DNA of 14,255 nt from CAXXOK01 sp036759125 (GTDB lineage: Bacteria > Bacillota > Clostridia > Christensenellales > Aristaeellaceae): NCBI GenBank assembly GCA_036759125.1, contig DAIOVG010000061.1:1-14255 (forward strand), given 5' to 3'. The position numbers and the translations under genes are program-made. This document shows positions 1-6,340 of this stretch, one piece after another (within the stretch, counting starts at the first letter, position 1; each line of letters starts with the position of its first letter). The notes beneath the pieces were generated by a model, which worked only from the letters and a program-made list of their open reading frames with translations, searched no databases and was not told the origin of the DNA.

Positions 1-1
1 C

Positions 2-97
2 TTTTATAGCCTGTGTTTGAGTACCAAAGAATTAATAGGCGCAGCGGAGATAGCTCTTGCCATGAATGCTTGGCATAGGGTGAATCCGGAGCATTGA
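2..97 (+). CDS. Possible 3' end of an unidentified gene (partial)
   Basis: An open plus-strand frame enters from the left edge and stops at TGA 95-97, giving 31 residues that end in NAWHRVNPEH. The peptide has a plausible amphipathic composition (STKELIGAAEIALAMNAWHR) and sensible codon choice, which is why I list it, but I do not recognise a family. It would be convergent with the FMN-binding protein gene, and the hairpin at 101-127 lies 3 bases after its stop. The frame is short, so chance openness is quite possible. Confidence is low. Confidence 0.35.
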   Translation, partial: FYSLCLSTKELIGAAEIALAMNAWHRVNPEH

Positions 98-127
98 AAA
101 CCGCCGATCATTTTGTAAGATCGGCGG
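97..127 (-). terminator. Rho-independent terminator of the FMN-binding operon
   Basis: A perfect 9-bp inverted repeat (CCGCCGATC 101-109, GATCGGCGG 119-127, 9-nt loop) starts 7 bases after the stop of the FMN-binding gene. On the minus strand it is followed by TTTT (100-97). The U-tract is short. The plus orientation has no T-run, so it terminates mainly minus-strand transcripts. Confidence 0.65.
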
Positions 128-133
128 TGAAAG

Positions 134-670
134 TTAAAAACCGGAAGCTGCGAGCGTTTCCCATTCCTGATAACAGCGTATGATGCCGTTGATGACCGCA
201 GAAGAAGAGATTGTCGCACCGCTGATCGTATCCACATTGCCGTTCAAGGTCGGCATTTCGGCAAGACCAACGAATTGTCCGGTAAACTCCGGTCCTTTGA
301 CCTGTGTACCAAGCCCCGCAGTCTCGGCGAATTTACTGCCGCCAACGGTGAGCCCCGTGATCACACCCTGTGTATCAATACCCATAATGATCTGAATGGG
401 ACCCGCGTACCCGGAAACGGTGATTTGCAGTACCTGCCCAAGGGTTTCCGTGTCCGATTTCGCGGTGGTAACGCTGTCAAGCCCAGCAAGATCCCCGACT
501 GCTAAGTCTTCAAAGCTGCTTGCTTGCGGGAACACTGCCTTGCGTGCAGCTTCAATAGCTAAAATGCGCTGCTGCTCGATTGGACCGGCGGTTACCATAT
601 TGGTGGCTGCCAGAGCAACGCCTGCGACCAGCGCGATCAGAAATAGGATTAACCAGGCCTGTTTTTTCAC
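134..670 (-). CDS. FMN-binding domain (RnfG/NqrC-like) membrane-anchored protein
   Basis: 178 residues. A GTG start at 670 is preceded by GGAGGA with 6-nt spacing; the open frame continues upstream, but only this start has a ribosome binding site and a sensible N-terminus. Residues 5-24 are one hydrophobic segment acting as signal anchor, so the rest lies outside the membrane. The C-terminal FMN_bind domain carries D147-T-I-S-G-A-T153, matching the DxxSGA[T/S] site where ApbE-type transferases attach FMN covalently to the Thr. Known members (RnfG, NqrC, PplA-type proteins) carry electrons on the outer face. It is the last gene of a three-gene operon, 14 nt after the Gx-protein gene. No apbE or rnf genes are in the window, so the flavin transferase must be encoded elsewhere. 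Electron donor and acceptor are not deducible. Confidence 0.88.
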   Translation of the reverse strand: MKKQAWLILFLIALVAGVALAATNMVTAGPIEQQRILAIEAARKAVFPQASSFEDLAVGDLAGLDSVTTAKSDTETLGQVLQITVSGYAGPIQIIMGIDTQGVITGLTVGGSKFAETAGLGTQVKGPEFTGQFVGLAEMPTLNGNVDTISGATISSSAVINGIIRCYQEWETLAASGF

Positions 671-684
671 AATAGATCCTCCGT

Positions 685-1200
685 TTACTGATTGGTTGGC
701 CGATTCAGGTACCGGCTGGGCGGGAAGTGGCGCATCAGTGTTTTTGCGATCATCCCGGTGATGAAACCCATCGCAGCTCCGGCCGGCATGAGCAGACCGA
801 GGTAAAATACAAGCGATGGCGTGGAAAGAATGATCATTGCCAGGAGCACTTGTCCAATGTTGTGCGTAACCCCTCCAGCAATACTGACACCGATAGGGCT
901 GACGCCGCGTCTTTTGTACAGGATGCTCATCACCGTCAGGCTCAAAATGCCTCCGGCAATGCTGTAGGGGATCAGCATGGGGTTTCCCAAAAGCAGTCCC
1001 AACAGCACATTCTTGATCAGCATGATCTGGAAACTGACTGGGATACCAAGCCAATACAGTGAAACGATCAGTGCGCTGTTGGCCAAACCAAGCTTGATGC
1101 CGGGCACCGGGGATACGGGAAGCATACTCTCCAGATAGCCAAGCACCAACATAATAGATATTAATACGGCTGCCAGCGCCAGCCTGCGTGTTTTGATCAT
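685..1200 (-). CDS. Gx transporter family protein (heptaprenyl diphosphate synthase component I-like)
   Basis: 171 residues, nearly all hydrophobic, with about five to six membrane segments (roughly 7-27, 38-56, 58-76, 78-96, 104-126, 128-155). Family signatures are PGIKLGLAN at 33-41 and GVTHNIGQ at 110-117. The family has been annotated as component I of heptaprenyl diphosphate synthase but resembles the S-components of ECF transporters; I favour an integral membrane transporter or partner protein over a catalytic enzyme. Start: the ATG at 1200 overlaps the TGA of the upstream NusG-II gene (ATGA), with GGAG 8 nt upstream, so translation is probably coupled. The recurring association with FMN-binding and NusG-II proteins suggests a role in quinone/flavin supply or membrane redox. 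The substrate is unknown. Confidence 0.88.
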   Translation of the reverse strand: MIKTRRLALAAVLISIMLVLGYLESMLPVSPVPGIKLGLANSALIVSLYWLGIPVSFQIMLIKNVLLGLLLGNPMLIPYSIAGGILSLTVMSILYKRRGVSPIGVSIAGGVTHNIGQVLLAMIILSTPSLVFYLGLLMPAGAAMGFITGMIAKTLMRHFPPSRYLNRPTNQ

Positions 1201-1589
1201 TGGGCAGTCTCCGGCTCAGCGCCATCGGCACTGACTAGCGAAAGCACCAGCTTGTGGGGGAGACAAATCACTTCGTTGGCCAATGCCCGCCCGCCGATGT
1301 TATCTACCGTAACCTCACCCTGATGGATGCAGTCCTGGTTGTAGCAGTTTGCCTCTGTAATCTCAAACCCGCCGTCAAAGATATGGATAATATTATAGTC
1401 ACCGTTGTCCTGCTCGATGCGAATCTCGCGGTCTTCAGTCAGCGGAACAAGCTCCTGCTCCTGCCCGGCAATTGATACCCGCATATAGACTCCGGCGGAC
1501 GCATCATCAACAGCCTTGGGGCGAAGAAGATATAAGGTCAAACTCGCAACCAAAACGATTACAAGAATGATAATGTCCCTGCGCTTCAT
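1197..1589 (-). CDS. NusG domain II-containing membrane-anchored protein
   Basis: 130 residues. Residues 6-22 form an N-terminal membrane anchor, then an extracytosolic beta-rich domain of the NusG_II type. Visible signature: C82-YNQD-C87 and the CLPH motif at 109-112, both characteristic of the stand-alone NusG_II family. It is not the transcription factor NusG, because it lacks the NGN and KOW layout. I chose the ATG at 1589 (GGAGG four nt upstream) over an in-frame start 24 nt further up that lacks a good ribosome binding site. It is the first gene of the operon, with a strong promoter 45-73 bases upstream. The conserved Cys pair and CLPH His could bind a metal or form a disulfide; that is inference. 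Molecular function is unknown. Confidence 0.87.
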   Translation of the reverse strand: MKRRDIIILVIVLVASLTLYLLRPKAVDDASAGVYMRVSIAGQEQELVPLTEDREIRIEQDNGDYNIIHIFDGGFEITEANCYNQDCIHQGEVTVDNIGGRALANEVICLPHKLVLSLVSADGAEPETAQ

Positions 1590-1633
1590 GGCCCCTCCAA
1601 TCTGTCGCTGCACGCACGCGAGCGATTCGATAT

Positions 1634-1662
1634 ATTATATCATTTCAGTGGATGGGTTTCAA
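1634..1662 (-). promoter_or_regulatory. Sigma-A-type promoter of the NusG-II / Gx / FMN-binding operon
   Basis: On the minus strand, TTGAAA (1662-1657), a 17-nt spacer and TATAAT (1639-1634), with TGA directly before the -10 (extended -10). It lies 45 bases upstream of the operon's first start codon, and no gene overlaps it. Confidence 0.8.
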
Positions 1663-1791
1663 TGGAGAAACGGCATTTCAATGTAAAACCAGGAAATGCT
1701 GGCGCCTGTTACAACCCAATGAGCGATCAATGATATGCAGAACGCTTGCAATCAGTTGATGGAACAGTACCGGACTCTGTTAAAAATTTGC

Positions 1792-1818
1792 AAAAAAAAA
1801 GCGTACCACGAGGTACGC
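1792..1818 (-). terminator. Terminator of the XRE regulator gene
   Basis: A 7-bp perfect stem, GCGTACC (1801-1807) and GGTACGC (1812-1818), with a 4-nt loop. On the minus strand it is followed by nine T (1800-1792). It begins 10 bases after the regulator's stop codon. Confidence 0.88.
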
Positions 1819-1827
1819 ATGGATTGC

Positions 1828-2151
1828 TTACTGATCCTTTTCCCATTCCGAGAGGTTGTCCTGGATCGTGGTCAGTATCTCTTTGAGCGCTGTCCGTTGC
1901 TGATTGTTGAGGCTTTTGGGCATCGGGCCAATCACGCTGTTGTTGATGCTGCCGGACAGTAAATAGTCCACGCTTACATCCAAAGCGTTTGCCATCGAAA
2001 CCAAGGTTTCCAGGCTGGCTTTTCGGGAACCGCGCTCGACATGACCCACAAAAGAGGTGGATACATTCACACGTTCCGCCAAGGTTTCTTGCGTCCATCC
2101 ACGCTGTGTACGTTGTTTCCTGATACGGCGTCCCAGATCGATATAATCCAT
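1828..2151 (-). CDS. XRE-family helix-turn-helix transcriptional regulator
   Basis: 107 residues. The N-terminal Cro/C1-type HTH spans about 6-65: LGRRIRKQRTQRGWTQETLA, then the recognition region VSTSFVGHVERG at 30-41, then SLETLVSMANALDVSVDYLL at 46-65. The short C-terminal tail (66-107) is probably helical and could dimerise. The ribosome binding site is weak (GGGGATGAG, 6 nt from the ATG). The gene stands alone with its own terminator. Upstream are inverted repeats that look like its operator, so autoregulation is likely. Targets are unknown; the zinc-ribbon gene is the nearest neighbour, but its promoter is about 150 bases beyond the repeats. There are no phage genes nearby, so I read it as a chromosomal stand-alone regulator. 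Confidence 0.87.
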   Translation of the reverse strand: MDYIDLGRRIRKQRTQRGWTQETLAERVNVSTSFVGHVERGSRKASLETLVSMANALDVSVDYLLSGSINNSVIGPMPKSLNNQQRTALKEILTTIQDNLSEWEKDQ

Positions 2152-2166
2152 GTAGTGCTCATCCCC

Positions 2167-2227
2167 AATGTAAAAAATATGAAAGTCTGTTCAAAAATCG
2201 AACAGAAGTCGAGTTCAATATATCGAA
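2167..2227 (-). promoter_or_regulatory. Putative operator/promoter of the XRE regulator
   Basis: A perfect 7-bp inverted repeat TCTGTTC-N7-GAACAGA lies at 2186-2206, and a related imperfect copy TTC-N8-GAA at 2214-2227; both contain a TTCRA...TCGAA core. A weak promoter candidate reading toward the regulator is TTGAAC (2194-2189), 16 nt, TACATT (2172-2167), whose -35 lies inside the first repeat. That promoter would leave a leader of only about 10 nt, so its exact position is uncertain. The repeat itself is clear. Confidence 0.5.
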
Positions 2228-2355
2228 TCCAACGATGTTTGAAAAGTGTCTGATGGTCCGATATACGACTTAAGGGTGTACTGATAGAAGGAGTGCAGAA
2301 AAATTGTTAAATCTACGTAAATGAGACTTGTTTTATGAAATCAGGGAAATATGGC

Positions 2356-2384
2356 TATACAAAGACGGTTGATCATGGTATAAT
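2356..2384 (+). promoter_or_regulatory. Extended -10 promoter of the zinc-ribbon gene
   Basis: TATACA (2356-2361), a 17-nt spacer, then TATAAT (2379-2384) preceded by TGG. This predicts a start near 2391 and a leader of about 128 nt before the ATG at 2519. Confidence 0.7.
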
Positions 2385-2518
2385 GTCGCAGATGACCCAG
2401 CCAAGGTATGAGGTATCGGTTCTTCCTCCTTCGTGCAACTATGTCCGGAAGTTTGGAAATCCACACCGTAATCACTGGAAAGCTTGGGACACAGATTATC
2501 AATTTGGAGGAGACCATC

Positions 2519-2809
2519 ATGTTTGAAGACAAAACACTGAACTGTAGGGATTGTGGTGAGGAGTTCGTATTCTCTGCCAGCGAACAGCAATTCTTTGCTG
2601 ACAAAGGCTTTCAGAACGAGCCCAGCCGCTGCCCCGGCTGCCGTGCCGCCCGCCGTGCATCACAGAACCCCGGCCGTGGCGAGCGCCAGATGTACGAAGT
2701 GATCTGCGACGGCTGTGGCGTGACCACGCAGGTGCCGTTCCAGCCCCGTGGCGATCGTCCCGTGTACTGCCGCGAGTGCTTTGACCGCAATCGCCAGTCC
2801 CAGTACTGA
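2519..2809 (+). CDS. Small double zinc-ribbon protein (CxxC-x17-CxxC type)
   Basis: 96 residues with four CxxC pairs: C9/C12, C38/C41, C63/C66 and C84/C87. The first two pairs form an N-terminal zinc ribbon (N-C-R-D-C-G-E-E-F, the 'probable zinc-ribbon' type). The last two are spaced by exactly 17 residues, matching the CxxC-x17-CxxC domain. An Arg-rich linker (42-58) joins them, and the C-terminus is polar. A cytoplasmic nucleic-acid-binding role is the usual guess, but no member known to me has an assigned function. The start is the ATG with GGAGGAG 7 nt upstream; the frame stays open to an ATG at 2408, but that codon has no ribosome binding site and the extra residues do not look like the family. 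Monocistronic, with its own promoter and terminator. Confidence 0.85.
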   Translation: MFEDKTLNCRDCGEEFVFSASEQQFFADKGFQNEPSRCPGCRAARRASQNPGRGERQMYEVICDGCGVTTQVPFQPRGDRPVYCRECFDRNRQSQY

Positions 2810-2827
2810 GCGTAGATCGGCAAGTCC

Positions 2828-2858
2828 AGCGCTTCCTCTTAGCAGAGGAAGCGCTTTT
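2828..2858 (+). terminator. Strong terminator of the zinc-ribbon gene
   Basis: A 12-bp perfect stem, AGCGCTTCCTCT (2828-2839) and AGAGGAAGCGCT (2844-2855), with a 4-nt loop and a T-run immediately after. The opposite strand has no U-tract, so it serves the convergent lipoprotein gene poorly if at all. Confidence 0.9.
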
Positions 2859-2918
2859 CGTTTGCAGATCAAGCGAAAAACAGGATTCACGTTGATCGAT
2901 CGGTATTGTTTATCTGTA

Positions 2919-3779
2919 CTATTGTACGCGTTTGATGGTTTCTCTCAGCTTAGAAAATACGTCCAGAAAGTCTTCTCTGAAAGCCAGGGGATAGGTAATC
3001 TGAATACAGTACAGCACATTGTCAATGGTTACGGCATGAACACGACCGCCAACCTCCACACCGGTGACAAGCTTGCCGGTATACTGCGCATATACGCCAA
3101 GGCTTCCCATCAGGTGGCGCGTTGCGGTGTAGCTTGGCTTCCATTCCACAAAGTTCAACGAGCCGATGGTGTTTAGGCGCTGTTTAATCTCCTGTTCAAG
3201 CTGTGACTGGGAATAATCGCTGATGACAGGCACGGCATAGACGTTGATAATGCCTAGTTGACCGTTTTTCATCTGGCTTTCAGGCTCGGATAGGGTAAAC
3301 ACTTCGTTGTAGGTTTCGTCGGGCACCCAGCCGGCGGGGGCTTCAAAGGTCACGCCAACGGTGGTGGGGCTATAGTTGATGTAGGTGAAGTTGAGCGGTG
3401 CCTGAGGCGTAGGTGTGGGCGCGTCAATGGGATCCAGCGGGATTGGAGTGCTTCCGGAATACGGGTACTCGGTTGCGTTGGCATTGTCGGTCGCACTTGC
3501 AGAAGAAAACAAGTTGGTCTGTGCCGCGAGTCCGGCATCAAAATTACTGGCGGGCGTCTGAAGGTCAGTCGTGATGTCTTCCTCCGCCAGCGCGTCATCT
3601 TCAGTAAACTCAGCTGTTGTATCGATTGTCGGGGTTGGTGTGGGCGCAGGGGTATCTGTCGCGGCAGGCCCGATAAACTGAGTTACCTCAGGAATGATAT
3701 CTTCCTTCTGTCCCTGACATCCGGTCAGCAGCAGGGCAAAAGCCGCAAGACACAGCAGCACAAGGGCTGTACGCTTCAT
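2919..3779 (-). CDS. Exported lipoprotein with Pro/Thr-rich linkers and a C-terminal alpha/beta domain
   Basis: 286 residues. A lipoprotein signal peptide (MKR, hydrophobic 5-18, lipobox L18-T-G-C21) predicts cleavage and lipidation at C21. It is followed by low-complexity spacers, one with a TPAPTPTPT run near 42-50 and a second with APTPTPQAP near 123-131, bracketing an acidic/Asn-rich stretch. From about 133 the sequence becomes a folded domain (VGVTFEAPAGW ... DVFSKLRETIKRV), whose layout recalls the PsbP/Mog1-like fold of small surface lipoproteins; that is an impression, not an identification. The layout suggests a domain held away from the membrane on a wall-spanning stalk. GGAGGAAATTGAT precedes the ATG. 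Single gene with its own promoter; I see no clear terminator. Function unknown. Confidence 0.8.
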   Translation of the reverse strand: MKRTALVLLCLAAFALLLTGCQGQKEDIIPEVTQFIGPAATDTPAPTPTPTIDTTAEFTEDDALAEEDITTDLQTPASNFDAGLAAQTNLFSSASATDNANATEYPYSGSTPIPLDPIDAPTPTPQAPLNFTYINYSPTTVGVTFEAPAGWVPDETYNEVFTLSEPESQMKNGQLGIINVYAVPVISDYSQSQLEQEIKQRLNTIGSLNFVEWKPSYTATRHLMGSLGVYAQYTGKLVTGVEVGGRVHAVTIDNVLYCIQITYPLAFREDFLDVFSKLRETIKRVQ

Positions 3780-3788
3780 ATCAATTTC

Positions 3789-3819
3789 CTCCGATTCCTG
3801 GCAAGCGGTGCTTGCGGAG
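3789..3819 (-). promoter_or_regulatory. Possible leader hairpin covering the lipoprotein ribosome binding site
   Basis: In the minus-strand transcript, CTCCG (3819-3815) can pair with CGGAG (3793-3789), which is the Shine-Dalgarno core. The segment between them holds CAAGC-ACC-GCTTG, a 5-bp hairpin of its own. Stacked together they would occlude the ribosome binding site. Seen by eye only, with no energy calculation. Confidence 0.3.
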
Positions 3820-3866
3820 TTGGCGTTGTATAGTCAGGCTTCGTTTTTTACGGTCAGTACAATTGT

Positions 3867-3895
3867 ATTTTATCATTTTGCGCAAAACGCGTCAA
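3867..3895 (-). promoter_or_regulatory. Promoter of the lipoprotein gene
   Basis: On the minus strand, TTGACG (3895-3890), a 17-nt spacer, and TAAAAT (3872-3867) preceded by TGA (extended -10). It lies in the gap after yhaM, about 90 bases upstream of the lipoprotein ATG. Confidence 0.78.
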
Positions 3896-3927
3896 CATGC
3901 ACGACTTTCAGGGTCTGCCGGGACGCT

Positions 3928-4908
3928 TTATTTTACATTATCTTCAGGCTCTTGTTCCTGTTCAAGCTGATCATACTGCGGCTGATAGAGCCTACGTTCC
4001 AGTGACCAGATCTTTTCGGAAAACACGCCGGGCGGCACCTTGGCAAGGGCGGTACTGATTTCGTTCATACGCGCGTCCAGGATATCCAGCCAGTGCAGTA
4101 CCTCGGCTTCGGGGAACATAGGCTTACGCGGACTTCCATACATATCCTCGCCGTGATGGCTTAAAAGCATATGCTGTAACAGCAGCAGGGGCTCGCCCTG
4201 AATGCCAAGCTTACCGGCAACTTCACCAAGGCGCGTGACACCGATGGAGATATGCCCAAGTAGCAAACCCGCTGCTGTATAATCCTTTACAATACCCAGC
4301 TCGTCACTGTCCAGCTCTTCCATTTTACACAGATCATGAATCACCACGCCGGATATCAACAAATCTGCGTTGAGCTGAGGATAAAGCGGCAATACCGCCT
4401 TGGCGAGCTGCAGCATACCCAGTGTGTGGTGGAGAAGACCGCCGCGCTCCGCATGGTGGATGCGCTGCGCTGCGGGGAAATAGGGGAGTTTATCGTTATA
4501 CAGATCCAGCATTCCCCTGACAATTGTACGCAAAGGGGAGCTGGAGATACTATCTACGACTTCGTTCAGCTCCGCAAGCATGGATTCGGCGCTTTGCGGG
4601 GCGCTGGGCGTCAGCAAGCTCATATCCACCTTATCCGTTTCCTCCAGCGGCCGCAGCTTTTCAATGCGCAGCTGCAGCCTGCCGTTATATTCCTGTGTGA
4701 TACCGCGAACCTTGATCACGCTGCCCGCGGGGGGCGGATCGGTATTCCCATCCCATAGCTTGCCGTTAAGCTCTCCGGTACAGTCCGCCAGGGTGAGATC
4801 CAGGTACTTGTTTCCGGTATTTCCGGTACGCTGCGCGCTCATGCGAACCAGCACGTATCCTTCAAACCGCATATCCTTTACTAGAGTCATGATACTCTGT
4901 TGCTTCAT
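3928..4908 (-). CDS. yhaM: 3'-5' exoribonuclease YhaM (OB-fold + HD domain)
   Basis: 326 residues, close to the ~314 of Bacillus YhaM. Residues about 15-88 form an OB-fold nucleic-acid-binding domain (GYVLVRMSAQRTGNTGNKYL ... VIKVRGITQEYNGRLQL). Residues about 145-300 form an HD phosphohydrolase domain with metal ligands visible as H161, H191-D192, H219, H251/H252 and D278. The family trims RNA (and DNA in vitro) from the 3' end in a metal-dependent way in the cytoplasm and contributes to mRNA turnover. The start ATG lies one base after the dnaB stop (TGACATG), with GGAG inside dnaB, so the two are co-translated. The acidic C-tail (QEQEPEDN) is ordinary for a terminal extension. Last gene of rplI-dnaB-yhaM; no obvious terminator follows. 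Confidence 0.92.
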   Translation of the reverse strand: MKQQSIMTLVKDMRFEGYVLVRMSAQRTGNTGNKYLDLTLADCTGELNGKLWDGNTDPPPAGSVIKVRGITQEYNGRLQLRIEKLRPLEETDKVDMSLLTPSAPQSAESMLAELNEVVDSISSSPLRTIVRGMLDLYNDKLPYFPAAQRIHHAERGGLLHHTLGMLQLAKAVLPLYPQLNADLLISGVVIHDLCKMEELDSDELGIVKDYTAAGLLLGHISIGVTRLGEVAGKLGIQGEPLLLLQHMLLSHHGEDMYGSPRKPMFPEAEVLHWLDILDARMNEISTALAKVPPGVFSEKIWSLERRLYQPQYDQLEQEQEPEDNVK

Positions 4909-4909
4909 G

Positions 4910-6301
4910 TCAAACTCCGTTCTCGTTGATGTAAGAGGGCACACGCACACCCGGCGGATTGATGAAGCGGGCGAATTCATCCTGCCATTCCGCTTCCACG
5001 GTTCCAACAGGACCGTTTCTCTGTTTGGAGACGATGATTTCCGCCATGCCCTCGTCCGCAACCGGCTCATCGTTGGGTTCATCGCTTTGGTAATACTTCT
5101 CACGGTGGATGAAAAGCACCACGTCGGCATCCTGCTCAATACTGCCCGAATCGCGCAGGTCGCTCAGCTGCGGGCGTTTATTGTGCCGCTGCGTATTGCC
5201 ACGGGCAAGCTGTGCGGCAGCCAGCACCGGTATTTTCAGTTCCAGGGCAATGGCTTTTAACCCGCGGCTGATATCGGAAACCTCCTGCTGGCGGTTATCC
5301 TGCCGCTTGTCAGATGACATCAGACCCAAATAGTCGACCACGATCAGATCCAGTCCGTTTTGCTCCATCATCAGGCGGCGTACGCGGCTGCGCATTTTGG
5401 ATGGCGTCAGGCCAGGCGTATCGTCGATAAAAATACGGCAGGTGCTCAGGTGGTTCAAGGTATCGCCGACCTTCATCCACTCGTCGTCGCTGAGCATACC
5501 GGAGCGAAGCCGCTGCATGTTGATGCTTGCGGCGTTGGAGAGAATACGCATGCCGATCTGTTCTTTGGGCATTTCCATGGTGAACAGGGCAACACGGCTG
5601 CCGACATGCTCGGCTGCAAACAACGCAATGCCCAATGCAAACGCAGTTTTGCCCATGCCGGGGCGCGCACCCGCGATAATCAGCTCGCCGCCGTGCAGGC
5701 AGGTGAGCTTGCGGTCCAGCTCATAAAGTCCCGTAGGTACGCCGCTGAGCTTGCCTTTGAGGCGGCTTAGCTGTTCCAGCTTGTCAAATGTTTCCATCAG
5801 CACCGCGCTGAGTGGCGTCAGGGTATCGCCGCCGCCGCGCCGCATGACGATATCAAAAATCAAACGCTCGGCGTTGGAAAGGAGCGTATCCATATCGTCC
5901 ATCTGCGTATAGCATTCTTCTTCAATGCGTCGGCAAGCGGTGATCAGCTTGCGCAGGGTGCTTTTTTCCTGCACGATGCGGATGTACGAAGCCGTATTGG
6001 CGGTGGTGGGTACGTAGCGGCAGGCGGCCAGCAGGTAGGCTGAACCGCCAATGCCTTCCAGCGTACCCCGGCGGGATAGCTCGTTGGACACCGTCATCAC
6101 GTCGATGGACGCGCTGGAGGAGAACAACGCTTTGACCGCGTTAAAAATCTCCTGATGCTCGGGAGAATAAAAATCGTCGGATTGCAGCGTTTCCACGGCA
6201 AGCGTAGCCGCACCGGAGTCCTGCATGGCAGCGCCAAGCACCGAACGCTCCGCATCGACGCTGTTTGGCGGGGTGATGCTGATCAGATCCTGCTGCTGCA
6301 T
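4910..6301 (-). CDS. dnaB: Replicative DNA helicase DnaB (DnaC in Bacillus naming)
   Basis: 463 residues, normal length. The N-terminal helical domain (about 14-115) binds primase and packs the hexamer collar; a linker helix follows, then the RecA-like motor domain from about 185. Walker A is GARPGMGKT (211-219), the catalytic-glutamate region TMEMPKEQ (241-248), Walker B LIVVDYLGLM (319-328), motif H4 AAQLARG (362-368), and R400 in IHREKYY is the likely arginine finger. It unwinds DNA at the fork using ATP. I chose the ATG at 6301 (GGGAGG 9 nt upstream); an in-frame GTG ten codons earlier lacks a ribosome binding site and adds residues atypical for the family. It is 39 nt after rplI, a classic pairing. 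No intein or break is visible. Confidence 0.96.
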   Translation of the reverse strand: MQQQDLISITPPNSVDAERSVLGAAMQDSGAATLAVETLQSDDFYSPEHQEIFNAVKALFSSSASIDVMTVSNELSRRGTLEGIGGSAYLLAACRYVPTTANTASYIRIVQEKSTLRKLITACRRIEEECYTQMDDMDTLLSNAERLIFDIVMRRGGGDTLTPLSAVLMETFDKLEQLSRLKGKLSGVPTGLYELDRKLTCLHGGELIIAGARPGMGKTAFALGIALFAAEHVGSRVALFTMEMPKEQIGMRILSNAASINMQRLRSGMLSDDEWMKVGDTLNHLSTCRIFIDDTPGLTPSKMRSRVRRLMMEQNGLDLIVVDYLGLMSSDKRQDNRQQEVSDISRGLKAIALELKIPVLAAAQLARGNTQRHNKRPQLSDLRDSGSIEQDADVVLFIHREKYYQSDEPNDEPVADEGMAEIIVSKQRNGPVGTVEAEWQDEFARFINPPGVRVPSYINENGV

Positions 6302-6340
6302 GCTGCGCTGCCTCCCTTCTGCACTGGACACGAATGAATA

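Larger units (their letters stand above)
2152..2518. other. Non-coding region between XRE and zinc-ribbon genes
   Basis: 367 bases without a convincing gene. It contains the XRE operator-like repeats (2186-2227), the zinc-ribbon gene promoter (2356-2384) and about 128 nt of transcribed leader (2391-2518). Between 2230 and 2350 the DNA is AT-rich and I recognise nothing in it. No RNA gene is recognisable. Confidence 0.6.

Noticed and set aside
671..1231. In-frame open extension upstream of the FMN-binding gene, giving a 365-residue reading frame
   Set aside because: It lies antisense-register to the Gx gene on the same strand, its translation has no family features, and the GTG at 670 has an excellent ribosome binding site followed by a membrane anchor.
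1663..1791. Gap between the NusG-II promoter and the XRE terminator checked for a small gene
   Set aside because: The only plus-strand start there runs antisense through the XRE gene, and nothing on the minus strand has a ribosome binding site.
2200..2216. GAAC...GTTC resembling a Gram-positive SOS (LexA) box
   Set aside because: The spacer is 9 bases rather than the 4 of the GAAC-N4-GTTC consensus; it is better explained as adjoining halves of the two XRE-type repeats.
2408..2518. Upstream in-frame ATG extending the zinc-ribbon protein by 37 residues
   Set aside because: No ribosome binding site, a non-family sequence, and the ATG at 2519 has GGAGGAG at proper spacing.
4580..5260. Long plus-strand open frame opposite yhaM and dnaB
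   Set aside because: Mirror frame of well-identified genes, with no recognisable motifs and no ribosome binding site.
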